A DNA stretch of 64,000 bases from Artocarpus heterophyllus (lineage: Eukaryota > Streptophyta > Magnoliopsida > Rosales > Moraceae), in contig CM046337.1 in the NCBI GenBank assembly GCA_025403435.1, forward strand, positions 1,247,501 through 1,311,500, in the 5' to 3' direction. Positions 11,678-24,120 of the stretch are shown piece after piece. Position 1 is the first letter of the stretch, and each line of letters begins with the position of its first letter. The notes below the pieces were generated by a model. That model was not told the DNA's origin, searched no databases, and saw only the letters and a program-made list of their open reading frames with translations. Made by a program: the position numbers and the translations under genes.

Positions 11678-12331
11678 TCATCTTGCGTACCCTACTCACA
11701 TCTTGTTTTCCAAACGAATCAAAAAAAAATTGTTCTCCAAACAATTGATGAAAAAGACCTCTATCAACAATTTTTAAATTAGTTCTCACACATTGGTTGC
11801 CCGTTTAAAATGCCTTGATATGGTTATAATATATCGATGTTCTTTGATGTCACTAAGTTCATTTATCAAGGTGTAAATTTTTTTTGAAGGTTTTATTAAA
11901 TATATACTTTTTTTTTGAAGAGAAACAAGGCGTTAATTAATATCACGAATACATATACACATTTTTATGGGCAAATAAATTATTAAGACCAGGCAACTAT
12001 CTTTCATATTATTCTTTTATTTCCCTGATTAAGGAATATAAAATGGTCCCTTTAAAAAGATTTTATATTCTTTTTTGAAGGAAAAATATAAAATTATTCT
12101 GAAAACAAATGAAAAGGTCATTTTCCACAAACAATGTACAGGTGTCAAGTGCGCGAGCAAAATGCAGGGAATAGCGCGGATGTGTGTGGCATTTGTGGAG
12201 GTTAAAAACGTAAATTCACAGCACACAAATCAGAACTTGTCGTTGTCTGAAGAAACGGCAAAGGAAAATAGACGTGAGAGACGACGTAAACACGAGAAAC
12301 TCGCCCAAATCCATTCCGATCCGTATTTTTA

Positions 12332-12997
12332 GGGTAGTTTGTTTTGAGTATTTTATATTTAATAAATTTAAATTTAAATTTAAGTATTAAGAATTTTTTA
12401 AATATGTCTTTATTTTTTTAAAAAATTAAATTTTTTGAATATTAAGAATTTAAGAGCGTGTTTGGTTTAAGTATTTGAATAGAGTATTTGAATGAAGATT
12501 TAAATTTTTGTGAGAGAAAATACTGTAGCTTAATGATTTGAACCGTAATTCGAACCACGAAACAAACAGACCCTAAGTTTTTAGAGTTTTAACTCTTTTT
12601 TAACTTTTGATACATAGATATCTCTGCTCCAATAAAAACTGAAATTATCTCTCTTATATTTGAGGGAAAAAATCATAACTTCTTCATTTGATATCCAATT
12701 GAAATGATTCTTTTTTCATTATGTTTCTAATAAAAAGAAGAATAAATTAAGATGGATATTGCATAGTTTTTGGGATCATTAACATTAAGATTTTATTAGA
12801 TTTATTAATAAATCAAAAACTATTTTCACTAACTTTCCAAACACATATTCTAATTTTATTTTATACTCAGATTAAAACTTAAATGCACATTCAAACCCCA
12901 ATTCAGATAACAATTCAAATCACTGACTCAAATACTAATTCAAATCATACTAACTCAAATCAAATCACTAATTCAAATCCATTTACCAAACGGACCC
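12332..12997. mobile_element. PIF/Harbinger-like non-autonomous element, 666 bp
   Basis: The ends GGGTAGTTTG...CCAAACGGACCC are flanked on both sides by TTA (12329-12331 and 12998-13000), the 3-bp target-site duplication typical of PIF/Harbinger elements. There is no transposase. A 120-bp MITE is nested inside. Confidence 0.6.
12454..12573. mobile_element. MITE, family 2, 120 bp, nested
   Basis: Exactly 120 bp, flanked by TAA on both sides. Ends GAGCGTGTTTGGTT...AAACAAACAGACCC. The interior is the reverse complement of the 48874-48993 copy (CGAACCACGAAACAAAC here, GTTTGTTTCGTGGTTCG there). Confidence 0.85.
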
Positions 12998-13067
12998 TTA
13001 TAATACCATTATTATAACTCATATAAAAAACATATAAAATTAAAAAACTAAATTGGAGGAAAAAAAG

Positions 13068-13537
13068 AGATATATTGTCATTTCGGTACCATATGTTTTA
13101 GTGAAACATCATATAGGTATTTTGTTATTTAGAAAATATCAAAACAGTACCTTATAGTTTTCAAAAATATTATTTTGGTACCTCGATGTGAAATTTTTAA
13201 CTTATCTTTTTATTACCAAATCCTATTTTATTATGTGAAAACTACAAAAGAAAATAAATACAAATAATGTCAAAAAAATCATAATTCCACATCTATGTTT
13301 TTTTTTATGAGTTTTATATTACATTTTGTTTTGATTTTCTATTATAGTTTTACAAACCTAATTTAAGGTTTATTACTAAAAGGATAAAATAAAATTTTTA
13401 TGTCAAAAATACAAATTTAAGGTACCAAAATTATATTTTTGAAACCTATAAAATACTAGTTTGATATTTTTAAAATAATACCGTATCAATATGATATTTT
13501 TTTAAAACACATAGCACCAAAAATGATAATATCTAAA
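13068..13537. mobile_element. Foldback element with long inverted arms
   Basis: Inverted arms of roughly 110 bp surround an AT-rich core. Landmarks on the left are GGTACCATATGTTTTA and TTTTCAAAAATATTATTTTG. The complement of the right end reads GGTGCTATGTGTTTTA and TTTCAAAAATATAATTTTGG. No protein is encoded. It resembles non-autonomous Mutator-like elements, by inference. Confidence 0.65.
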
Positions 13538-13903
13538 AAAACCGGTGGTTGGCGTGGAAACTGTAAAACCTCATTTCATACAAAACCGGAAACAGAATCT
13601 ATTCTCTTTGTTCTCTTAATAATAAAAACAAAATAAAAATACTATTCTGGGAACAGAAATAACTGTCCATTCAATTAATCTTCTTTCTTTCTTTCTCCTC
13701 CGCTAAATTCTTTGCCTTTTTTTTTTTTCTTTCTTTGCTTTCGATTTTCCGACTCAAATTTAGGACACTCTGTTCGTGATTTTTTTTTTTTTTTCAAGTC
13801 GCTTGTTACAATTTTGACTGAGTAATAACCGACTCGGTCGTTGTTGGCCTGAGAGTTGGAAAAAAAAAATAAAAAAAGTACTTCTCATTCTCAATTCTCT
13901 TCA

Positions 13904-15637
13904 ATGGCGGCGGGCGGTGGAGGACTAACGTTGGAGGAGGACAATTTGCCTTGCTCCAGCCATGGCGGCAAAATCCTCCCCAGGGCCGCCGATGGCCACC
14001 TCAAGTACATCGGTGGTGAGACTCGCGTCGTCGGCGTCCCCCGCGAAATCACTTTCTTAGTTCTGTCTCTCTCGTTGTTTGTTTCCCGAGAAAATCTCTA
14101 TTTTCAGGTTTTTGGAACGCAACAACAAGAAGAAAAAGCCCTTTTTCTTCTTTTCATCAAAAAGAAAAAAAGGAAAAAAAAAACAGATGTTTTATTTTTG
14201 TTCGTTGAAAGGTCGACGCCAAGTGTTTTGCATGATATCGAATTTTTTTTTATATAATAATTTGAATATTGCTTGTGTCTGTACTTTTTAAATTCGATGT
14301 ATCTGTGGCAATGACAGTAGCACTGACAAATAGTGCAGATTTAAAGTTTTTTTGAGAAAAAGAAGTAGTGCAGATTTATGAGCGATATATATCTGTATAT
14401 ATTTAAGAATCATAAGGCTAAAAAAAAAGAGGACATAACCATTAGTGAGAGAGTACGTGGCATTTTTCAGTCTCTTTCCATTTTACTACTTAGGAATTTT
14501 TCATGATGGTCTTAGGAAGCAATAGTATGTATCAAAGGAGAATTATGTATAGGGCAAAATAGGATTATGCATCAAAAATCATATTGAGCCAAAAAAAAAA
14601 ATGGTAATGTAGCACAACTTGAAATAGTATGGATGAAGCATCTTTTTTAACTCTTATGATAGATTTTTTTTACTGTATCATCAATTGTAAACTTGAGTTT
14701 GACATATTTGTGTCCTTTGACACCTAAAGCATTCTTTTTTAATTCTTATGATAGAATTATTATTTTTTTACTATATAATCAATTGTAAACTTCAATTTGA
14801 CATTTTTTATATACTTATAAATTTAATTTACGTTTGTGTCATGTTCTTTTCACATAACAGAACTAAAGGAAAGACTTTCGGATCTGTTTGATGGGACTTG
14901 GTGCTCAAGTACCAATTGATACCTGAGGATCTAGACACCTTGGTCTCAGTGAAAACTGACGAAGATTTAAACCAGATGCTTCATGAATACAACCGTCAAG
15001 AAAATCAAGGCTCACCGAAGTTCCGCACCTTTTTGTTTCTGTCCAAGCCAACCATTGCTCATGATAATCAAGCCACCTTTGTGGATTCCCTACCCCATAC
15101 ACTCGAGCAACGCTATATCGACGCTATCAATGGCATAGTTCAGGCTACTCAAAGGACTAAATTAATCACTCCCATTCTTACAAACCCTCCAATCTTCAAC
15201 ATCTCCTCTGGATGCTCTTCATAGACCTCTAATTCTTCAGGGCTCCATTCTGTTGAACCTACAGCCCTCGATACATTGCCGCCTTGTTACATAGGCGGTA
15301 GTAGTATTAGTAGCGTGGGGCTTAATATGCACAGAGTGCAAAGCTCTCATAGCCTCTACCTTACAAAGCCTCTCCACCAAAGCCCCCAACCACACCACCA
15401 TCATCATGCTTACCAGCATTTAGGAATGAACGGATGGCTTCTCCACCATTGTCGACTTTAGGTAGGGTCTACTTAAGAAGGGGCTTATCTGGCCATGGCC
15501 TTGATCACTACTACACAAGCATTAGGCACCATAAAGGGAGTGGAGGATTTGATGATTTTCCTATCTGTGGTTCTCACCGTCAGATTGATAGAGCAGTGAG
15601 TCTTCCTCATAGACCCAGAAGGAAATTGTTGGAGTGA
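13904..15637 (+). pseudogene. PB1-domain protein pseudogene
   Basis: Exon 1 (13904 to about 14060) encodes SSHGGKILPRAADGHLKYIG and VPREITF. Exon 2 (from 14861) encodes ELKERLSDLF, LKYQLIPEDLDTLVSVKTDE and LNQMLHEYNR. Together these make a PB1 (octicosapeptide/Phox/Bem1p) domain like the small Arabidopsis proteins At3g26510 and At1g70640. Four disablements are visible. The expected donor after TTAG at 14060 is TT, not GT. One base is missing at about 14900. An in-frame TAG at 15222-15224 interrupts an otherwise continuous frame (SSGCSS, stop, TSNSSGLHSVEPTALD). Another one-base shift lies near 15433, after which reading resumes as MASPPLSTLGRVYLRRG and ends at TGA 15635-15637. The C-terminal half, with its MHRVQSSHSLY and HHHHH stretches, is also PB1-protein-like. 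PB1 domains mediate protein dimerisation. The relic keeps its intron, so it is not a processed copy. Confidence 0.82.
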
Positions 15638-16725
15638 TGTAACGGACATACTAAAATATGAAGAAATGATATTGTATAAATGATTCTTCATTGTATAACT
15701 GTTTGTATTTGTTGTACATGGCTAGTAGTTAGTATAATGGTGGTGTTCTTTGATATCATAATGTTTGTTATATAATGTTGTTTGAACACAAGTTTATAAT
15801 AGGTCGTTTGGAAGAACGGTTAAAATCAACAGTTTTCGTTTGAGAATTGTATATTGTAACAATTTTTGGCTTTTTACTGTAGCATATGAGAGCTTTACTC
15901 TATTCATAGTTACAATTGACAGTTCTAACCATTTTTTCAAATGACCTATATATATTGTGAGTTTTGGGGTTGGGGATAGAGGAGAAGAACTGTTTGTTTC
16001 TACTAAGTCCTACTTCTATTAAATTGCAAAGAAAGTGCGAGAAAATCACCAAAGCCATAGGAGGCTTTAATACCATATCAAGATTACTTAGAGAAAGAGA
16101 GAAGTGAGAGAGTAACTCTGATTGGTACAAGCTTCATCAATTTTACATGTTAGAACTCATAAGGTTATGATTTATTATATGATGGGTTGATGACTCTCTA
16201 TTATGGGAATTCTTCATTGACCAACTACAAAGGTCGCATCTTAATTTGCATTGTCACGGTGAAAATCATACCACAACAAGAGGTTTATAACTGCATAAAA
16301 GGGTCTAAGTTGTGAATATTTTTAGCATAAACTGAAAGCTTCGTAGGAAAGTAACTATATACGGTTAATTCATTATTTTACATAAAAATTAACCAATACT
16401 CTTACAAAGGAGATTGAGTGAAATAGCATATGACAAATTGAAATATGATTACGAAAACATTACACGCCGTTAATAACATTATTAGAGGCAATGAAATACA
16501 AGGTTTAACTGAAACACAAGGTTTTGTTCATTATTATTGTTGTTGTTGTTATTTTTATTACAATTATTATAATTACCATGAATCAAATTGCAACCCTTTG
16601 AAAAATTTATGAAGTTTAACTGAAAAAAATTAAAGTTTAGGAGGTAACTCATCAAAGCACAAAAAACGAAGAGGTATAATTCTAAAAGCCCTTTAACGTT
16701 AATATATCTTTATTTTAGCGACAAG
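15638..16725. other. Intergenic, no gene seen
   Basis: AT-rich flank between the PB1 relic and duplication copy B. It contains one MITE (15801-15947). No coding frame is recognised. Confidence 0.55.
15801..15947. mobile_element. MITE, family 1 (copy 15.8 kb)
   Basis: Terminal inverted repeats of about 22 bp: AGGTCGTTTGGAAGAACGG on the left, and AGGTCATTTGAAAAAATGG read from the right. The internal motif CTGTAGCATATGAGAGCTTT is intact. Confidence 0.75.
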
Positions 16726-18028
16726 CAACAAAATTACCAGTTAATTGATATTTGACTATTTAACTAGCCAACCAGACAAGAGCAATATTATAAATCGAGT
16801 TGTTTTTAAGGCGTACCTATAACTTCTATTATAAGTAGTTGAGTGATTTGCGAAATCTTGCGGCCAGTATTTGAGTAAACTCCATTAATATAGATCTTAG
16901 AAAGGATATACCCTTACGAATATTGATCTTGTCTTATTCTTTTATGATGTAGCTAGTCATCTTTTTTTTAGGGGATTTATCTAGTCATCTTGTTATCTTT
17001 TTTTTTTTTTTACTTTTAAAAAAAACATAATTAAGGCACGACCAGATAAATCACCTTTTAGAAAACAGTTATATAATTATCATAGTGATATATTATTATA
17101 ATTATTAACTATTCTCTTTAAAAAAGGAAAGTTCAAAGTAGATCTATCTTTCTGTCCTGGATGAGAAAGCCGTGGAGTTTTATAAGGAGTTAGTTATACA
17201 ACAAAAGAGCCTTAACTATCCGACTTTTAATATTGGCCAACGTTTAGTATATAAATACGCCTTAGAGAGCTAAAATAATTGTCACCTGAATAGAAATATT
17301 CACATGTGCCTGAGAGCTCAGGTTTTGAGTATTATATTTGAGAAGAAGGCTGAATAGTAAATCCATTAATATTGTTGCTCGGTGCAAACTTATTAACTCA
17401 GTTACTTTTCCACCATAAATGACAAAAGGGTTTAGGGGGTTCTCAAATTTCCCGGCGAGCCGAGCACTTTTCCGGCCAGAATTTCATCTTGTGACAAGCA
17501 TTACCACTCACTCTCTTCCGTCACCGGAGTCTCAGAATATCCCGAAACAAGTTACTTTCGCCGTCACCAAATTCCGCAAAAGGTTTGGTCAAGCTAAATT
17601 GAATTTTAATTTCCTTTGTTTAATACGCTTTTATAATTTTATGTAATGCGCCAAATATAATTTATATATTAGTATGGATTCCAAAATTATAAGCAATACA
17701 TTATAACTAGGACTGAACATCTTGGGTGGCCGTTTCATTGAAAAACTGTTGAACGACTGTTGTTTATGTTTAGTGATGAAAATTTTGGAAGTTTCTATTT
17801 TTTCTTGACAATTATAAATTCAAAAGTGAAAATGAGGAGGCATTATCATTCATCACTGTGTCACTGAAAATAAAAAATAAAGGTGAGAGAAGCAAAGATA
17901 GAGATCACGTTTTATTTTCATTTTGACGTGGAAATTAAATTCCATTCATGCAAAGGGATGACCAAGTTTGTGGCACAGATTGATCTTCTCAACAAACTTT
18001 GCTTTGCTCATTTCAACATTTTTTTTCT

Positions 18029-18078
<50 letters not shown>

Positions 18079-19057
18079 CGATACAAGGATAAAGTAACAT
18101 TGAATATGGCATTTCTACTCGTTCCGCACCCCACTCACACAAATTGTTTGTCTATAAAATGAACTCTAACAGCCACTAAACGATCAATACAGCTTCTTCA
18201 TTCTCTTCCTATTTCCTTCAAGATTTCTTGCCTTTATATTCTTCTTCCCATTGTTTTTTATGCCTTTTCCTGTCTCCATTCGTCACAGTATGTTCATTTT
18301 TTCTTGCTTTTTTACGTTTCAATAATTTCCCCTTGTTTGTTCTTATCCTTATATGTATATATGTGTGTGTGTGTGTGCATGAATATATGCTTATTTTTTA
18401 GTGGTAATTTGTATATATAAGGTGCTTTCATTTTACACTTGATCTTTCAAAGACTATATGATAAATTTGAAGGCAACAAAATCTTATAAACGTACTCTTT
18501 TGATTTTCATTAACATTATATATCGTGACAGGAAGAGCCATCTATAAATGAGAATAAACTATTTGACCTTTTTTATATGAAATTTTATAAAATTTGCAGT
18601 TACCTCCTTTTAAACCTCCTTTAAAATTATATACTTTTTTATTTATCCAACCTCACTTATTCAGTCACATTCTAACCTTCACTAACTTTTGTGGTTCCGC
18701 TCTTGTAGATAGTAGATTAATTCTGTAGGATATTTAATGCATGACAAAAAAGAGGAGGATTTATGAAGATACAACACACATACATATACGGTCAATAATA
18801 TTTTGCTCATCTTTCCTGTGTATATAAATTTCTAAACAATTGAAACAAATTAAAATCCAACGTCCATCAATTAATATATTTTTTTTGTACTTTTTTACTA
18901 TAATTAATAATTTGTAATATAGTACTTAATTTGCAGAAACCTTCAATGACCCACATGGATTCCCGTAACGTCACCAACGAGGCTGTACCAAAGGTTAGTG
19001 AACCACTTAACCAATAAATTCAGTTTTAAGCCTTAATATTATTCAGCTAAGCCTTGC

Positions 19058-19101
<44 letters not shown>

Positions 19102-19824
19102 TATATTAGAGATAATTAGAACCGATTGCAGTTCCACATATGAAGGATAGCTAGCTCAGCTTATCTCTATTAATGGATGAAACTGAAGTTTTTAATTAGT
19201 TATATTAAACTTTGTGGCAGAGTAGTTTCTGTTCCATGATTAGAGTTTGCTGAAATACAAACTCCATGCATGTAATGCGTACGTTTCAATTCAATGCAAC
19301 AAACTACAAAGGTTGATTTAATTAAAAGAAATTTTGATAAACGTATTCTATAAATGGGTGTTTTTTCCTAGTTGCTCTAATACTATTGACAAAGCTTTAT
19401 AGTTACATACATAGTAAATCATAAATTTTGAAACTGAACATACATTAAAAAAAAAAGAAAGAAAAAAGAAAAAAACCATGAAATTGAACATAATCACAAA
19501 AAAGCAGTCCTGAATTTTTCTTCTTTTTTTTTTTTTTTTATGTTTTGGCCCAAAATAGTAAGGTTACGTTACAGTCCCTCAAGTTAATGATACTATCCAC
19601 AGTAGATTGATTCGATGTCATATATAAATACACACACATTTTTAGGAAGGGCAAGACTGCTTTTTCACTTTATTATTTTTTTCTGTTGTAGTGGTTATAA
19701 TTTTAGCAAATAGTATTAGTTTTCCCTTGTAATGACCACTATTAGTTATTAGAGATTATTAATTAAAGGGCATGTAATTAATTTTAATGTACTGATTAGA
19801 TTGAGTCATTTTTTATAACTTATA
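16726..19824 (+). repeat. Segmental duplicate, copy B (in place, NPF7 5' region)
   Basis: Partner of 3882-6794. This copy is continuous with the intact transporter gene, so it is probably the parent. Its right homology boundary lies in intron 1, 48 bp before exon 2. Compared with copy A it has longer (TA)n (about 18036-18074) and (AC)n (about 19062-19094) tracts. Confidence 0.92.
18153..18159 (+). promoter_or_regulatory. TATA box of the NPF7 gene
   Basis: TATAAAA is followed about 30 bp later by a pyrimidine-rich leader (CTTCTTCATTCTCTTCC). A strong acceptor, TTGCAG at 18931-18936, just before the start codon implies a 5' UTR intron between this leader and the coding start. Confidence 0.55.
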
Positions 19825-22800
19825 TATGGGGTTGTTATTAATTAATATTCTCTCTCTTTAACAAATGAACAGTCCGGGGAATTAGAAAATAGAAGTTCTG
19901 GAGAATGTGGAAATGAACAGAATGCCGTGATAACTTCTATTAATCACCAGGGATCATCTGTTATTAAAAAGAGAACAGGAGGGTGGAGATATGCACATCT
20001 CTTGCTGGGTATGTAAAATTAAACTACTACATAATTAAGAAAAAAAATTATGTATATATATGGTCCTCATTTTGTTAATTTTGGTGTTGACTTATTTTAT
20101 TTTATTTCTCTTTTTGTAGCCAATCAAGCCTTAGCAACGCTGTGTTTCTTTGGAGTTGGTGTCAACTTGGTTTTGTTCTTAAGCAGAGTTCTTCAGCAAG
20201 ACACTGCCGATGCTGCAAACAATGTTAGCAAGTGGACTGGAACTGTTTATTTGTGCTCTTTAATTGGTGCCTTCCTCAGTGATTCTTACTGGGGCAGTTA
20301 TCTAACATGTGCAGTCTTTCAAGGCATCCTTGTGCTGGTAATTAATTATTTTTGGTTCTTTTACCTTCCTATTTCTTTTTTTATTTCCATAATTTTCTAA
20401 AAGATATTATCACTTGTCTTAAGCCAAGCAATACTATTCAGCATGAGTAGTACGAGCCACACGTGACCACTCAAATTATTGGTCATTTTAGAACTTGTAT
20501 GTGAAGACCGACATTATGAGTTGTAGCGCTGGATAATTCTGACCCCCTTTGTTATTTTTCTCATCGTACAATATTCAAAATCTGTCGTATTAATAAATAG
20601 AGAAAATTATATATTATGTCATATTTTTAAAAGTTATGTTTGTTTATGTCATATTAAAAAGTTTATGTCAAACTATCATTTATATTACATGTTAAGTTAT
20701 GTAATAAATGAACATATGTGTTATTTATAATAAGTAAATCTTAAATTATGGCATTTATGAACATTCTCTTGATAAATATGGAGCACTTTTATTAGGCCCT
20801 GTTTTGCTCAAAAACATTTTTTCATAAATATATGAGGGATATGATTGGTTAACCAGACAAATTTGTTCCCTTGTTTACTAGGGTTGTGGTCTATTAACCT
20901 TGTCATCTTGGCTTTTCATGATCAAACCGGCGGGGTGTGGTGATGGGAAGCTAGAATGCATGCCCTCGTCGTCTCTTGGTGTAGCTTTATTCTACATATC
21001 CATATACCTTGTGGCCTTTGGATATGGAGGTCACCAACCCACTTTGGCAACCTTCGGGTCAGACCAATTCGACGACTCGAACCCGAAAGAAAAGGATTCG
21101 AGGGCGGCTTTCTTTTGCTTCTTCTACTTTGCCTTGAATGTTGGATCGCTCTTTGCGGAAACCGTCTTGGTGTACTTCGAGGATATGGGGCAATGGACCT
21201 TAGGGTTCTCCGTGGCTTTGGGTTCGGCAGTTATAGCCCTAGTGTCGTTTTTATGTGGCTCGCGCCGATATCGATATATTAAGCCGTGTGGGAACCCTAT
21301 TCCGCGCGTTGCTCAGGTCTTCACGGCTGCTGCTAGGAAATGGAATATTGTTCCGGCAAATCCGGAAGAACTGTATGAGGTTGGAGGACCCAAATCCGCC
21401 ATTAAAGGGAGTAGAAAAATTCTCCACAGCAATGAGCTTTCGTAAGTTCTCTCTTATTTCTTATTCAAGCCCTTAATTTTTTTTTCTTCCAAGTAAGTTT
21501 CCTTTTTACAAAAACTTAACTTGTTAATTCTTTTTTTTCCTTTCTAGAATTGAGTTGACAATGATAACCGATATATATTGGTGTCATTCTTTCAAAATTA
21601 CAAAAATACATACATACATAGGTATATATTGAAAGTCAATCTATATCAATTAATGTTTTTTTTTTAACAAAATTTGCAGGCTACTTACATTTTGTTAAAA
21701 ATAGACTTTTGTAATGAAAGGATAAAATCAAAATACGTCTGCAATGCAATAGAAAATATTTATATTAGTGAGTCGTAAAATAATTCTCCAATGTTATATT
21801 TAAAATCAAATTTAACGTATGCTATTCTGGGTGCTACATTTTGTATATATGAATAGATCTATGCGTAATGCACAAATTCTAGAATTAGTTTGAGAATCCT
21901 AATTACGAGTGTAATTATCACATATAATGATGAATAAAAAAATTATTAAAAAAACGACGTAATTAAGGTATGTTATTGGAACTTGATCAGGTTTATGGAC
22001 AAGGCAGCAACTCTGACGGATAAGGATTTAAATGGTCCACTAAATCCATGGAGGGTTTGCACCGTAACCCAAGTGGAGGAAGCAAAATGTGTCCTGAAAA
22101 TGTTACCAATCTGGCTTTGCACCATAATTTACTCGGTGGTGTTCACTCAAATGGCTTCTCTGTTTGTGGAGCAAGGTGACATCATGGACTGCCACATCGG
22201 AAACTTCCGCCTCCCGGCTGCTAGCATATCCGCAGTCGACACCGTCTGCGTCCTGATTTTCACCGGAATCTATCGCCAGGTCCTAATCCCCATTGCCGGA
22301 AGACTAAGCGGAAACCCTAAGGGCTTAACCGAGCTTCAAAGAATGGGAATTGGCCTAATCATTGGAATGTTTGCGATGCTTGCGGCTGGCTTGACGGAGG
22401 TTGAGAGGCTTAGACGTGTCATCCCGGAGGAGAAGACAAGCTCCTTGAGCGTATTTTGGCAAGTTCCTCAATATGCCCTAGTTGGTGCCTCGGAAGTTTT
22501 CATGTACGTTGGGCAATTGGAGTTCTTCAATGGGCAAGCCCCGGATGGGATAAAGAACTTTGGAAGTTCGCTTTGCATGGCCTCAATTTCGCTAGGGAAT
22601 TATGTGAGTACCCTGCTGGTTCACATGGTGATGGAAATAACGGCTAAGGGTGAGAAACCCGGTTGGATACCTAAGGACCTTAACGACGGCCACATGGACC
22701 GATTCTACTTCTTGATCGCCGCGCTCACCGCCATCGATTTTGTGATTTACATCTTCTGTGCCAAATGGTACAACTGCATCAACCTTGAAGAGGACAATGG

Positions 22801-22864
22801 CAAGGAGATCCAAAGCAAGGAAGAAGAAGAAGTACGAGAGGATGAAGTTTTAAGTAGACTTTAG
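18946..22864 (+). CDS. NPF7-subfamily (NRT1/PTR) transporter
   Basis: Five exons: 18946-18993, 19873-20008, 20120-20337, 20882-21441 and 21991-22864, giving 611 residues. All phases close, and the length matches NPF7.3/NRT1.5 (about 614). NPF hallmarks include FFGVGVNLVLFL, ADAANNVSKWTGTVYLCSLI, GAFLSDSYWG, FGYGGHQPTLATFGSDQFD, LPIWLCTIIYSVVFTQMASL, ASEVFMYVGQLEFFNGQAPD and DRFYFLIAALTAIDFVIYIF, spread over about twelve membrane segments with a central loop. The protein sits in a membrane. Arabidopsis NPF7.2 and NPF7.3 move nitrate (NPF7.3 also K+) in root xylem loading and unloading; the substrate here is inferred. The ExxER proton-coupling motif in helix 1 is replaced (NQALATL), as I recall for NPF7.3. 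The C-terminus is Glu-rich. The promoter and exon 1 are duplicated upstream. The member within NPF7 is not resolved. Confidence 0.92.
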
Positions 22865-24120
22865 GGAGTATTTGTAGTAGTAGTACTAAATATAGTCTTG
22901 TTTTTTGCTAAGAAATAATTAGTCTAATTGAACAACTTCAATAAAGACTAATTAATTAGATTCTCTCTCGTTGTGATTTCTCTATCTAGGCCTTTTGTTT
23001 TGCTTTAATCATCTTTAGCTTCTCTCTTAAGACTTTATCGGCGCAAAAAGCTTAGCTTAAAGGAACCATGACTTTATGAGGGGATTGGACAAATAATTGA
23101 TTTGGAGGTATGATTGGTTTCCTAGGTTTTTTAAGCTAGCATGATGGCTTTTGTCGTTGAATAAAGTATACTTTCATTATGTGGATCATTTAATTCTTTT
23201 ATTTTCATTTTTTTTAGTTGTACTAAGATTATGGCTTTACTAAATGTGTTTTTGTTTAATTAATAATGTTTTGTCTGCTAATACCCTACTACTTGTTAGT
23301 TTAAATTAATGTTTGAACTTTCAAAGTTGTTGTTAGCTAGCTACTGCTATATCTTGTATATTATGAGCAATATGAGTGATGTATTATTATAATTTTTATG
23401 AAAATGAAGGTAAAAGAAGAAATGTGTCTTTGCCTATCGGCATGCCGTAAGGTGGGCACATATATTGTCGCCGACAAAATGATATAGAGTGGGACTTTTC
23501 ACTAATATTGACCTTCCCTAAACATACCTCAAATAGCTTGTCCTCTTTTAACTAAGCATTCTTCTGTAGAAGTCAGCCACACACGTCAAACCACAAAAAA
23601 TAAAAATAAAAGAACTCACAACATATATCGAAAAATAACGTGGCTGTCGTTTGTTGCAGCCTAATATAAACTTTAGGGTATAAATCATTTAATGTGGTGA
23701 TTTAACATCAGATGTTTTTCTATCTTTTCCTTTCCTTCTGAATAAGTGGTTTAGTCTGGTCATCGAGCCATGCATCATCGGACCGACGGTCATTTGAGAC
23801 GATGAGTAACATTAGATACATCTTTTAAATTGAATTGAATGGTCGAATTTTATTTTTTTTTTCAATAAACGGGCCCAAAATGACACCTGTTTGATGTATC
23901 CAAAGCACCAGAAGCCAATTCATTAACAACAGCAGCAGCGGCAGCAATAATAATAATAATGACATAACAAAGGAAAAAGTTGATATTTAACCACAGCAAC
24001 CTTGTATCATAATGTCGCTTTCGAATATCACTTACCTAATCTTTTGTATTCGTATGTTTGGTAAAGCAAGCAATAATATAATCATTGAGCTAGGAAGATT
24101 AAAACTAGGGACACTCATGA
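22865..24120. other. Intergenic, 3' flank of the NPF7 gene
   Basis: Non-coding AT-rich DNA with a short CAGCAG/ATAATA simple repeat near 23929-23962. No gene seen. Confidence 0.6.

Larger units (their letters stand above)
10851..12331. other. Intergenic with MITE relics, no gene seen
   Basis: Contains an AAT/ATT microsatellite and two family 1 MITE copies (separate entries). A GC-normal stretch at 12075-12330 has open frames on both strands but no recognised protein. Confidence 0.5.

Noticed and set aside
17419..17646. Open frame of 75 codons inside the NPF7 upstream region
   Set aside because: The duplicate at about 4518-4745 has an indel (GGGG versus GGGGG) that breaks the frame at its start, so the frame is not maintained between copies. 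No recognisable protein.
17946..18162. Poly-(IY) frames near 18.0 kb
   Set aside because: They are translations of a (TA)n microsatellite.
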